A stretch of DNA of 59,221 nt from JAKAFX01 sp043196285 (lineage in GTDB: Archaea; Thermoplasmatota; Thermoplasmata; Thermoplasmatales; Thermoplasmataceae): positions 1 through 59,221 of the forward strand of contig JBBYJL010000002.1 in NCBI GenBank assembly GCA_043196285.1. The letters run 5' to 3'. Both the position numbers and the translations under genes were made by a program. The notes below the pieces were generated by a model. That model was not told where the DNA came from. It worked only from the letters and a program-made list of their open reading frames with translations, and made no database searches. Positions 17,711 to 25,803 of this stretch are shown in pieces (position 1 is the stretch's first letter; each line of letters begins with the position of its first letter).

Positions 17711-18561
17711 TACCTTACCTCCTTACTTTCAAAAAGAAAGATAGCGATCATAAAGGAGACAAAAGCATAAACTATCATCACAGAAGCATAGAGAGTTATC
17801 TGGGTAACAGAGGCAGGTGAAATCGAGGGCAATACTGTGAAATTGAATGGGTTGAAGTTTATATAGACTTCATAAACTATGGCAGCCGAAACGCTGAGCA
17901 GATAGAATGGAGTAGTCGAATAGAGGAAGCTTATAACCAGGGAGGCAGTGCCAAACACCAAAAAGTAAAGGATGAATACCGATATGTACGCATAAAGATT
18001 CTTGTTGAATATTACGCTCAGAAGGAATGTAAGCCCAAGCATTGCAACGGCAAAAAGAATCATCAGAAGGTAGGAGAGACCGAATGCGCTGGAAGGAATT
18101 ATATGATACAGGAAAGCGAAATTGAAAAACTGCCCCAGATAAAAAATTGATATAATGATTGCTGTGACAAAAAACGATGCTAAAAATTTTCCGCTAAATA
18201 GCACGTACCTCGGAATCGGATAGGTAAAAGTCTGGAAAGCAGTCTTGCTCTCAATTTCAGTGGAAATTGCAGGAGATCCGAAAAACACTGAAGCAAAAAC
18301 AGGAAGATATGTTCCGGCAAACTCCCAGACAAAACTGAATTCGTTCCTGAGTAGCCCAGTATTGAGGCCACCAGACGAGAAGCGAAGGAAATTTGGGAAG
18401 CTTGATGAATAGGAAAAATACTTCACGGAAAGATAAGTCAGAAGAGAGACAACGAGAATCACAAGGAAAAGCATAAGATAAAAGCTTTTTGAACGGTAAT
18501 AGTTCCTGAAATAGAATATGGATACAGTGCCTATTTTTCTTATGTTCCCAGGCTGACTCAT
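17710..18561 (-). CDS. ABC-2 type transporter permease
   Basis: 283 residues with about six predicted membrane helices: one near 24-47, one in the middle after a long extracytoplasmic loop, then four to the C-terminus. The loop after helix 1 (about 50-100) with FSFVWEFAGTYLPVF is typical of ABC-2 permeases. ISTEIESKTAFQTFTYPIPR is the coupling-helix region that meets the ATPase. The first codons overlap the stop of the upstream surface-protein gene (ATGA). It forms a heteromeric exporter with the 16826-17710 ATPase. Confidence 0.9.
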   Translation of the reverse strand: MSQPGNIRKIGTVSIFYFRNYYRSKSFYLMLFLVILVVSLLTYLSVKYFSYSSSFPNFLRFSSGGLNTGLLRNEFSFVWEFAGTYLPVFASVFFGSPAISTEIESKTAFQTFTYPIPRYVLFSGKFLASFFVTAIIISIFYLGQFFNFAFLYHIIPSSAFGLSYLLMILFAVAMLGLTFLLSVIFNKNLYAYISVFILYFLVFGTASLVISFLYSTTPFYLLSVSAAIVYEVYINFNPFNFTVLPSISPASVTQITLYASVMIVYAFVSFMIAIFLFESKEVR

Positions 18562-19421
18562 AGCGCTCCTGCAAGAATTGATAGAAAGTATTTGAAAAGT
18601 TGTGAAAACAATTTTGATCCTATCCCGACGGGATATGAAACAACAATAGAATGAGCACTTAACGAAACTGTTCCGTTGAAAAGTGTACCAAAGGTCCGGA
18701 TGGCAGCAAACATCGGGCTGGATGTATTAAGTGATTCACCATAAATTGAGATCACCGTGTTGTTGGATGTGAAATTTCCAGACATATAGTATTCCTGGCT
18801 TTCAGAATAAAGATTGGCATACAACGAAATGTTCGCAGATGTATTGAAAGCATAGCCCAGAGGAACATTGCCATTCAGCCTCTGATTTGAATCGATTGCC
18901 GCGTGAACAGCATCGATCTCCCCCATTAGAAAGATGCCAGACGCAGGCGCGGCAATGTACAGACTCACCTTGGTCAGGTTAAGATTTCCAGCGGTTATAT
19001 TCAAAAAAGACCCAGCCGAGGCCGTTGGGATGACCTTTGACAAAACTCCAGAAATGTTAAGGGATGTTTTGAAAATAGGCACATGATTGTATGTTCCGTA
19101 GTAATAATAATGCAGGGATCCTGTCTGGCTCCCGGTCGAACTGTTGCTCAAGGTAGAACTTGAATTAAAACCTGTGGAATAAGCGAATGTGCCCATCTGG
19201 AGGACAAAAGCAAAGCTTCCTTCTTCCAGAAATACGTAATTGGATTCATTAAGGGCATTGAATTTAGCCGCAAATTGTGAATTTGCAGGCACGAACGACT
19301 GTGGAGATTGTGTCCCGACGGAGGATTTGTACTGGTTTATAATTAAATAGACAGATGGAACAATAACCGCAAGCGTTACCGTAACCACAAGAATCTTGAA
19401 CAGGGATGATTTCATAACCAA
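18558..19421 (-). CDS. Membrane-anchored surface protein coupled to the ABC exporter
   Basis: 287 residues. An N-terminal signal anchor (about 8-27) is followed by an extracytoplasmic domain of about 240 residues with many N-x-S/T sequons and a Ser/Thr-rich loop (FNSSSTLSNSSTGSQTGS). The C-terminus (LFSQLFKYFLSILAGAL) is hydrophobic or amphipathic. No known enzymatic motif was recognised. It is the first gene of a three-gene operon with overlapping stops and starts, so stoichiometric production with the permease and ATPase is likely. It could be an accessory or substrate-capture subunit, or the exported product. Confidence 0.8.
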   Translation of the reverse strand: MVMKSSLFKILVVTVTLAVIVPSVYLIINQYKSSVGTQSPQSFVPANSQFAAKFNALNESNYVFLEEGSFAFVLQMGTFAYSTGFNSSSTLSNSSTGSQTGSLHYYYYGTYNHVPIFKTSLNISGVLSKVIPTASAGSFLNITAGNLNLTKVSLYIAAPASGIFLMGEIDAVHAAIDSNQRLNGNVPLGYAFNTSANISLYANLYSESQEYYMSGNFTSNNTVISIYGESLNTSSPMFAAIRTFGTLFNGTVSLSAHSIVVSYPVGIGSKLFSQLFKYFLSILAGAL

Positions 19422-19581
19422 ACATTGATGATCTGTACTTATAGTTTAAGCCGGTAAATGCTGCCGGAAAAATAGGGTATTAAATTTTATCTTTACCTCT
19501 GAATCTCAAAGGGAACTGTGCACTGCATTTTCCGTCGAATAAAGATTCCAAGGTTATTCTGGGAACTCCAGAGAGGTTCAG

Positions 19582-19599
19582 CCTGAAAGAAGTTTCAGG
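19582..19599. promoter_or_regulatory. Perfect inverted repeat upstream of sod
   Basis: CCTGAAA (19582-19588), GAAG, TTTCAGG (19593-19599) is a perfect seven-base stem with a four-base loop. It lies 71 bases before the superoxide dismutase ATG. No poly-T follows, so a regulator site is more likely than a terminator. Function is inferred only. Confidence 0.35.
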
Positions 19600-19660
19600 T
19601 AAACGAAAGATAGTTTATGCGGATAAGAAAAACATTTATTAGATAAGAATATACATAATT

Positions 19661-19665
19661 GGTGA
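19661..19665 (+). promoter_or_regulatory. Shine-Dalgarno deciding the sod start
   Basis: GGTGA ends five bases before the ATG at 19671. It picks that ATG over the in-frame TTG at 19659. AT-rich sequence at about 19635-19655 could hold the TATA box. Confidence 0.7.
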
Positions 19666-19670
19666 CAAAT

Positions 19671-20285
19671 ATGTCTGAAAAATGGGAAATAAAAGAAAAA
19701 TTCAAGCCAAAAGATCTCGAAGGGATATCCAATCAGCAGATAGACTACCACTTTGAAACCCATTACAAAGGGTACGTAAACAAACTGAATGAGATATGGG
19801 AGAAATTACCAAACGCAGACAGAAGCAAGGCAAACCAGAACTACAGTGATTTCAGGGAGCTGAAGCTTGAAGAGACGTTCAATTACGACGGTTCTCTATT
19901 GCACGAAATTTACTTCAACGGGTTGATCAGCACTCACTCAAGTGTACCGGAAACCTTCAAGAAAGCTGTGGAGAGGGATTTTGGAAGCTACGAGAAGTGG
20001 GTGGAGGATTTCAAGGCCACGGGAACAGCATTCAGAGGTTGGTCGTTGCTTGTTTTTGATCTGAACACTGGAAAGCTGAGAAACATAGGTGCTGATATCC
20101 ACAACACAAATGGCATATGGAACGCAATAGTTATTCTTGCACTTGATGTCTACGAGCATGCATATTATACAGACTTCGGCCCAAAGAGAGCAAGCTATCT
20201 GGATGCATTCATGAAAAATGTAAACTGGAACGAAGTCGAGAAGAGACTTGAAAAAGCAAGGAAAGCATACGAGGTTTTCAAATAA
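19671..20285 (+). CDS. sod: Superoxide dismutase, Fe/Mn family
   Basis: 204 residues. It disproportionates superoxide to oxygen and peroxide. The ligands are visible: His27 in DYHFETHYKGYV, a second His in LLHEIYFNG, and Asp/His in ALDVYEHAYYTDF near the C-terminus. The middle segment NYDGSLLHE replaces the usual NNASQVWNH-type segment, and GTAFRGWSLL replaces GSGWAWL, as in archaeal Fe-SODs. Whether iron or manganese is bound cannot be decided by eye. It is 12 bases upstream of ogg2, so an oxidative-damage operon is plausible. Confidence 0.95.
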   Translation: MSEKWEIKEKFKPKDLEGISNQQIDYHFETHYKGYVNKLNEIWEKLPNADRSKANQNYSDFRELKLEETFNYDGSLLHEIYFNGLISTHSSVPETFKKAVERDFGSYEKWVEDFKATGTAFRGWSLLVFDLNTGKLRNIGADIHNTNGIWNAIVILALDVYEHAYYTDFGPKRASYLDAFMKNVNWNEVEKRLEKARKAYEVFK

Positions 20286-20297
20286 TCCTCATTATTT

Positions 20298-20918
20298 ATG
20301 TTTTTATTCTCAGATCTGAAGGAGTTGGTGAAACGCTCGGATCCTATTATTGATCTGAGAATAATGGAATTTATAAAGGCAGGGCAGTCCAGCAAGGAAA
20401 ATCTGTTCTTAGAACTGTGCTTCTGTATTCTCGCAGCCAATACGTCTGCTGAAATGGGTATAAGAGTAATGACTCAGGTGAGTCAGGATGACTTCCTGTA
20501 TTCTGATCTGGAGACTCTCCGGGCTGAATTAAAGAGAGTCAGCTGCAGGTTCTACAACATGCGCAGCAAATTTATTGTTAACTCCAGGTGGATCATTGAC
20601 GAGTTGCCTGAAATAGCAAGAACAACAGATACAATGGGCACAAGGGAATATCTGGCAGAGAATCTTCTTGGGGTCGGCTACAAGGAATCCTCTCACTTCC
20701 TGAGAAACGTAGGCAAGTTTGAATGCGCAATACTTGACAAGCATATCCTGAAGATGATGAATGCGGTGTCTGGGACAGAGTTAAAAGCATCTCTTTCGAA
20801 AAAAAAGTATCTGGAAATAGAAGATGCATTCATAAAGATGAGCGACATGCTTAACATGAAACCTGGCATACTTGACCTGTACATGTGGAAGACCGCAACG
20901 GGTAAGGTACTAAAATAG
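20298..20918 (+). CDS. ogg: 8-oxoguanine DNA glycosylase/AP lyase, Ogg2 type
   Basis: 206 residues. It excises 8-oxoguanine and cleaves the abasic site. The helix-hairpin-helix is followed by the GPD-like Asp: LLGVGYKESSHFLRNVG, then AILDKHILKMM. In Ogg2 the catalytic Lys lies in the GYKESSHFLR segment and the Asp in the LDKHIL segment. The C-terminal Lys (TGKVLK) that Ogg2 enzymes use for base recognition is present. Length matches archaeal Ogg2. It lies between sod and nnr on the same strand. Confidence 0.92.
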   Translation: MFLFSDLKELVKRSDPIIDLRIMEFIKAGQSSKENLFLELCFCILAANTSAEMGIRVMTQVSQDDFLYSDLETLRAELKRVSCRFYNMRSKFIVNSRWIIDELPEIARTTDTMGTREYLAENLLGVGYKESSHFLRNVGKFECAILDKHILKMMNAVSGTELKASLSKKKYLEIEDAFIKMSDMLNMKPGILDLYMWKTATGKVLK

Positions 20919-20930
20919 GGCGGTGGAAAA

Positions 20931-22328
20931 TTGATAGACTTATTCGAAACAAGAAGAAGGGAACTGAACTACAAATACATTCACGGAGAGATTTACAGCC
21001 TGATGGAAAGGGCGGGGAAAGGAGTAGCACAATTCATTGAGGAAAACATTCCAGACAGAAAAAGAATACTGATTGTGTGCGGATCAGGAAACAACTGTGG
21101 AGACTCTCTCGTAGCTGGAGAAGAACTCAGGAAGATGAACCATGACGTCAAGGCTGTGTTCATAAAGGGAAAAGAATCACTGCACAGTGATGAAAGTGTT
21201 CGAGCGCTATCAAATTACAAAGGAGAAATTGATGACATATCAAAGATAGACGAGGATATAAGATGGTGCAACCTTGTCATCGATGGTATATTTGGAACCG
21301 GAATAACCGGAGAAATAAAAGATCCGTATAAGAGAATCATAAACAATATAAACGCGTCAGGAAAGGATATACTTTCGGTAGACGTCCCGTCAGGACTTGG
21401 CACTGCAACTCAAATTAAGCCACAGTATACTGTCACTATGATGGACCTAAAGCCTGGAATGAGCGAAGAAAACTCTGGAAAAATAGTAGTCAAGGACATT
21501 GGTGTAGATGAAAAATGCATTGTATATTCAGGTCCTGGTGACATGCTGTATCTCAGCCCTCCGAATCCCGATTCTCACAAGGGAATGAACGGAGAAATAG
21601 GAATAATTGCAGGATGGGAGTACTACGGATCGGCCATTATTGCAGCAAAAGCCGCAATGAGTTTCGGAGTTGATCTCGTATTCATGTTCCCCATCAGAGA
21701 AAAGGTAGAACTGATATCCCAATACTCCCCGTACTATATTGTCAGGGAATATGATCCGGAAAAGTCATTCGAGACGATCAGAAAACTGAATGCCATTCTC
21801 ATAGGGCCAGGATTGGGGAAAACTGACAGGTCTTTCAATGCCATCAAGGCAGTCATTTCAAAATTCAATGGTCCAATAGTTATTGATTCCGATGCAATTA
21901 AACTGCTGGGAAGTCAGCCTGATCTTATTAAGGGAAAGAAAACTATAATTACACCTCATCAGCAGGAATTCAGAGACATCTCCGGCTTTGAACCCGACGA
22001 GGCTAATATGAAGTTCTTTTCCTCTGAATACAATACAGTCACGGTCCTGAAGGGACAAATTGACAAGATAACAGATGGAAACACGGTATGGTACACACAG
22101 GGAGGAAATGCAAGAATGACCATGGGAGGTACGGGAGACGCACTTGCAGGTCTCATCACGGCTATTGTAGCACACAGAGTCGGTCTTGTGGAAGCGTCCA
22201 GGATAGGCACCTTCATAATGAAGGCAGCTTCCGATCTGTCATTCAAAAGCAAGGGTTACTGGTATTCTCTCGACGATCTTCTTGACATGATTCCACAGGT
22301 GATGATGCAGTATTCGTTGTGGAAATGA
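20931..22328 (+). CDS. nnr: Bifunctional NAD(P)HX epimerase/dehydratase
   Basis: 465 residues. It repairs hydrated NAD(P)H: the N-terminal YjeF_N domain (about 1-205; ICGSGNNCGDSLV-type motif read as VCGSGNNCGDSLVAGEEL) epimerises NAD(P)HX. The C-terminal ribokinase-like dehydratase (about 225-460) has GPGLGKTD, TPHQQEF and GGTGDALAGLI. Both active-site regions look intact. The start is a TTG at 20931 preceded by GGCGGTGG. Its last codons overlap the nob1 start (ATGA). Confidence 0.95.
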   Translation: MIDLFETRRRELNYKYIHGEIYSLMERAGKGVAQFIEENIPDRKRILIVCGSGNNCGDSLVAGEELRKMNHDVKAVFIKGKESLHSDESVRALSNYKGEIDDISKIDEDIRWCNLVIDGIFGTGITGEIKDPYKRIINNINASGKDILSVDVPSGLGTATQIKPQYTVTMMDLKPGMSEENSGKIVVKDIGVDEKCIVYSGPGDMLYLSPPNPDSHKGMNGEIGIIAGWEYYGSAIIAAKAAMSFGVDLVFMFPIREKVELISQYSPYYIVREYDPEKSFETIRKLNAILIGPGLGKTDRSFNAIKAVISKFNGPIVIDSDAIKLLGSQPDLIKGKKTIITPHQQEFRDISGFEPDEANMKFFSSEYNTVTVLKGQIDKITDGNTVWYTQGGNARMTMGGTGDALAGLITAIVAHRVGLVEASRIGTFIMKAASDLSFKSKGYWYSLDDLLDMIPQVMMQYSLWK

Positions 22329-22840
22329 ATAAACTAAGGGATTCAGGCTCGAAAGCAATCATCCTGGACACATCTGCTTTCATTGCCAGGAACTTTAACC
22401 TCAAAGATCCGGATGCTGTGATTCCGATCTCTGTCATTGAAGAGATACAGAAGGGAAAGCTGAAAAGAGAAATAGGATATGCCGAGGAAATGCTTAACTT
22501 AAGGGTACCTGACAATTCTTACAGGAACGCAGTGGTGGAGTTTGCGCAACGTACAGGCGATATAAAGGTCCTGTCAGAAACAGACATTGACGTCATATCT
22601 TTAGGAATGGAACTCAATGGAATTGTGATGACGGATGATTTTGCAATCCAGAATGTTTGCAGGGCAATGGGAATAGAATTCATCCCTGCTTCCAATCTGT
22701 CAATACGTAAAACCATAATGTGGACTTACAGGTGCACCGGATGCAGGAAGTATTTCAGTACTTACCGGGAAAAATGCGATATTTGCGGGCATGAAGTCAG
22801 GAGAACATCATCCAGGAACAAGCCCAAAAATAAAATATAA
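22325..22840 (+). CDS. nob1: rRNA maturation endonuclease Nob1
   Basis: 171 residues. The PIN domain begins with the acidic ILDTSAFIAR and later shows VIEEI and GIVMTDDFAIQNV, the catalytic acidic residues. A C-terminal zinc ribbon C-x2-C (YRCTGCRKYF) and C-x2-C (EKCDICGHE) is followed by a basic tail (KNKPKNKI-like). Nob1 cuts the 3' end of small-subunit rRNA. The ATG at 22325 overlaps the nnr stop; a GTG at 22319 is also possible. Confidence 0.94.
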   Translation: MNKLRDSGSKAIILDTSAFIARNFNLKDPDAVIPISVIEEIQKGKLKREIGYAEEMLNLRVPDNSYRNAVVEFAQRTGDIKVLSETDIDVISLGMELNGIVMTDDFAIQNVCRAMGIEFIPASNLSIRKTIMWTYRCTGCRKYFSTYREKCDICGHEVRRTSSRNKPKNKI

Positions 22841-22963
22841 ATCAAATTATAATGTCAGCTATATCGTAAAATGGCTCACCGTTGAGGAATATCACTATAC
22901 TGAGAAACCATTACAGTTTGGAACGAAATGATTATATACTTTTTTGTAGTTGTCTGACATTGT

Positions 22964-23659
22964 ATGAGCTCCAGTGGTGTAGCTTCAAGAAATTATCTCG
23001 GGTACTTCATGGCACTTCTTAACATTCTTCCTCCGCAGTACCTTTATCTGAGCACAATTTTCGTGATACTTATCGCAGTTCTCTTGCTGTTCAAAGGGAG
23101 TACTGCCTGGAACATCCTTATGATCTGCATTGGGGCATACTATGGCTTTGTCTTTGCACTTTACATCAGCACGATAGTCAATTTTGGAGGGCTTCCCATA
23201 TATCTCATATTTATGATTGCAGCAGTGATAGGTGCAATATTATTCAAGGCAGCTGCAAGAATCGGGCTTTCAGCATTCTTTGCCTTCATCGCTTTTATTC
23301 TGGTCAGCAGTCTGTACCCGGGAAACATATCTATGGAAATTCTGGCCGCCATTGTTGCTTTCGGAGCGTCATATGTCCTCTATAAGAAAGTAACCACCCT
23401 TCTTTCAGCCATACTTGGTTCATTCCTGCTCTGGTTTGCGCTCATAACACTTGGTCTGGGATCGGTTATTTCACAAATCGTGGCCGGTATACTAATGGTA
23501 GGCGGATTGTATCTGCAGATAACTGAAAAGAAGAGAAGCAGGAAGGAAGACAACAGGAGGGGAGGGATCAGTGGAGGCAAGAGCGTTTACAAGGTGACCA
23601 GGAAGGATGGTACAAAATATATCATAATCGAGGATGATCAGGGAATCGACTTTGCCTGA
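22964..23659 (+). CDS. Multi-pass membrane protein, unknown (DUF4203/TMEM198-like)
   Basis: 231 residues with about seven predicted membrane helices between residues 25 and 185. Next comes a basic linker (KKRSRKEDNRRGG) and a short soluble tail (VYKVTRKDGTKYIIIEDD) that forms a beta-hairpin. Small residues within the helices (GAYYGFVFAL, GAILFKAAARIGLSAFFAF) recall DUF4203/TMEM198 proteins. The function is unknown. Its 3' end overlaps the convergent EtfBA gene by 22 bases. A TATA-like element (ATTATATA) lies about 30 bases before the ATG. Confidence 0.75.
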   Translation: MSSSGVASRNYLGYFMALLNILPPQYLYLSTIFVILIAVLLLFKGSTAWNILMICIGAYYGFVFALYISTIVNFGGLPIYLIFMIAAVIGAILFKAAARIGLSAFFAFIAFILVSSLYPGNISMEILAAIVAFGASYVLYKKVTTLLSAILGSFLLWFALITLGLGSVISQIVAGILMVGGLYLQITEKKRSRKEDNRRGGISGGKSVYKVTRKDGTKYIIIEDDQGIDFA

Positions 23660-25389
23660 TTTTTGTCCGTTACATTGTTTTCCCTGAAAAATTCGGAAAG
23701 TCCTCTTGCAAAATCCATCGATTTCATATATATTCCGTAGTCTGAATATCTGAAAATCGGTGCTTTAGCATCGATGTTAACCGCGATTATCTTTCGTGCA
23801 TATCGCACACCGACCATATGATTATCGTGGCCAGCAATTCCGAGGGCAATGTAGAGGTCTGGAGAAATGGAAGAACCGGTAAGTCCAATCTGCTGCTGTC
23901 TGGGAATCCATCCAAAGTCCACTATAGGTCTTGTGGCACCAAGGGCAGCACCCATTGCATGAGCCAGATCCTTTATTGTTGCAAGGTTCTCCTGGGATTC
24001 GATGCCTTTGCCAACAGAAATAACAATTCTCGAAGAATATAATGACAGGTATTCCTCCGGGGTTTCCTGAATATCAAGCGGTATGTTGCTGTCCTCTGGC
24101 CAGTTCTTGTGTACTATATTACATCTGATTCTGGATTTCCGGAGCGGAAACATACCTTTCCTTACAGTGCTCATAGCCGGGATGGTTCTGGAAACTATTC
24201 TTGCAACAACTCCCCCTCCGAATGCAGGTTTGTACTGAATCAGTCTCCCGTTCTCATAAGTGATATCAATACAGTCCGCAGTCAGGCCAAGATGCCTATC
24301 AGCAGCTATGAATGATGCAATATCCCTTCCTGCTATCGTTGACGGAAAGATTACGAATTCAGGCGTGCACAGATTTATCTCATTCTCAAGAAACTCTGCG
24401 AAGGAGGTGGGAGACCTAAGATTCACATAAACATATTCGTGACAGGATATACCTTCAAGTTTTCCAGGGTCTATGTTCCCAATTACCCTTATGTTGAACT
24501 GCCCCCTCGATATCTCCGCTACCTTTGCCGCTATCTCAAGAGAAATATCCTGATCATTAAAGGCCACTGCAATGCACCATCTCCTTTCAGGGACATAAGG
24601 ATCAATTTCCTGTATCTCTGGAGATTTTCCTGATTTAGATCGTACAGTGTCGAGTATCAATCTGTAAAGATCATCGGGCTTATCAAATATCTCCACTTTA
24701 CGGGTACTGTCTATCAATCGTGTGCCTTCTACCTGCGTTGGAGAATCCGCACCCGTAATCTCAACGGAAAGATCCTCATATGCCAGTGTCTTAATCCTGT
24801 CCAGCATCTGCGGAACACTTGGTTTCACTATCCTTGCCTTGTTTATCTTTTCACTCAGAGATATCAGGGCAGGAAGTTTCAGCACATGTTTCTCCATACC
24901 GTACTCTCTTTCGCATTCCACGGTAATGCTCTTCATGTCGTCGGAATAAGTTATGGACGAAACTGCAGACCTGAAATCATATCCGGATAATCTGGCAACT
25001 TCGGGTGGCACCTGGGAAGTCTCGCCATCGAGAGAATATTTCCCTGCAAAGACAAGATCAGGACCCAGTTTCTTTACAAGCGATGACAAAATCATTGAGG
25101 TTACAAGCGTATCAGATCCGACAAATCTTCTGTCTGTTATGAGGAATGCATCGTCAGCACCCATTCTAAGCGACTGATTCAAAACCTCTGCGGCAGAAGG
25201 TGGGCCCATTGTAGCAACCAGAACCTCGCTTCCAAACTTTTCCTTTGATCTTATCGCCTCCTCAACAGCTTTCCTGTCAAAGGAATTCATCTGGAGTGGT
25301 ACATTTTCCCTTCTTATCCTCCCGGTTGATGGATCGAATTCGATCCTGCCTGGATCCGGGACCTGTTTCACCAGGACCAGTATCCTCAT
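23638..25389 (-). CDS. Electron transfer flavoprotein, beta and alpha subunits fused
   Basis: 583 residues. The N-terminal ~255 residues are EtfB (ILVLVKQVPDP start; ATMGPPSAAEVL; FAGKYSLDGETSQVPPEVA). The rest is EtfA, with the FAD-binding C-terminal signature ALGATRPIVDFGWIPRQQQIG, then GLTGSSISPDLYIALGIAGHDNHMVG. Separate genes are the norm in bacteria; beta-alpha fusions occur in some archaea. It accepts electrons from acyl-CoA dehydrogenases and passes them on. Its ATG overlaps the stop of the Rieske gene by one base, so the Rieske protein is a likely redox partner. Confidence 0.95.
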   Translation of the reverse strand: MRILVLVKQVPDPGRIEFDPSTGRIRRENVPLQMNSFDRKAVEEAIRSKEKFGSEVLVATMGPPSAAEVLNQSLRMGADDAFLITDRRFVGSDTLVTSMILSSLVKKLGPDLVFAGKYSLDGETSQVPPEVARLSGYDFRSAVSSITYSDDMKSITVECEREYGMEKHVLKLPALISLSEKINKARIVKPSVPQMLDRIKTLAYEDLSVEITGADSPTQVEGTRLIDSTRKVEIFDKPDDLYRLILDTVRSKSGKSPEIQEIDPYVPERRWCIAVAFNDQDISLEIAAKVAEISRGQFNIRVIGNIDPGKLEGISCHEYVYVNLRSPTSFAEFLENEINLCTPEFVIFPSTIAGRDIASFIAADRHLGLTADCIDITYENGRLIQYKPAFGGGVVARIVSRTIPAMSTVRKGMFPLRKSRIRCNIVHKNWPEDSNIPLDIQETPEEYLSLYSSRIVISVGKGIESQENLATIKDLAHAMGAALGATRPIVDFGWIPRQQQIGLTGSSISPDLYIALGIAGHDNHMVGVRYARKIIAVNIDAKAPIFRYSDYGIYMKSMDFARGLSEFFRENNVTDKNQAKSIP

Positions 25390-25706
25390 CAGACTTCGAC
25401 CATCACGTCGCCGTTTTCGACTTTTATCCTGTAGGTTTGCAACTTGGGGATCCCTTCCGAGCCTTCAGGGTTCTGGACAACCGATCCATCCTCTGGTTTG
25501 AACATGGCAAAATGATTCGGGCATACCAGGTTTCCATCATCAATGAATCCTTCTGAAAGATCATAATTTTCATGAGTACAGTAACATGAGGTTGCATAAT
25601 ATTTTCCGCCGACCCTCATGATCAGTATATCCCTGCCACTTATGCTTGCCTTTGAGAGATCCCCGTCTTTCATGCTGCCATCTCTGGATACCTTGAACCA
25701 CGTCAT
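25389..25706 (-). CDS. Rieske-type [2Fe-2S] ferredoxin
   Basis: 105 residues. The two Rieske boxes are C-x-H (CYCTHENYDLSEG) and C-x2-H (LVCPNHFAMF). No membrane anchor or oxygenase domain is present, so it is a soluble ferredoxin. It is read with EtfBA (one-base overlap) and lies 97 bases downstream of the acyl-CoA ligase. Soluble Rieske ferredoxins more often serve ring-hydroxylating oxygenases, but no oxygenase is nearby, which points to ETF electron transfer. Confidence 0.93.
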   Translation of the reverse strand: MTWFKVSRDGSMKDGDLSKASISGRDILIMRVGGKYYATSCYCTHENYDLSEGFIDDGNLVCPNHFAMFKPEDGSVVQNPEGSEGIPKLQTYRIKVENGDVMVEV

Positions 25707-25803
25707 GACTGAGGAAATTGGACATAATTAATAATGTTTTGTACCTTAGATTACTTCAATTTGGGCAGTCAAACATAAAATGATAGTAAAGTCCACCAAT
25801 TCT

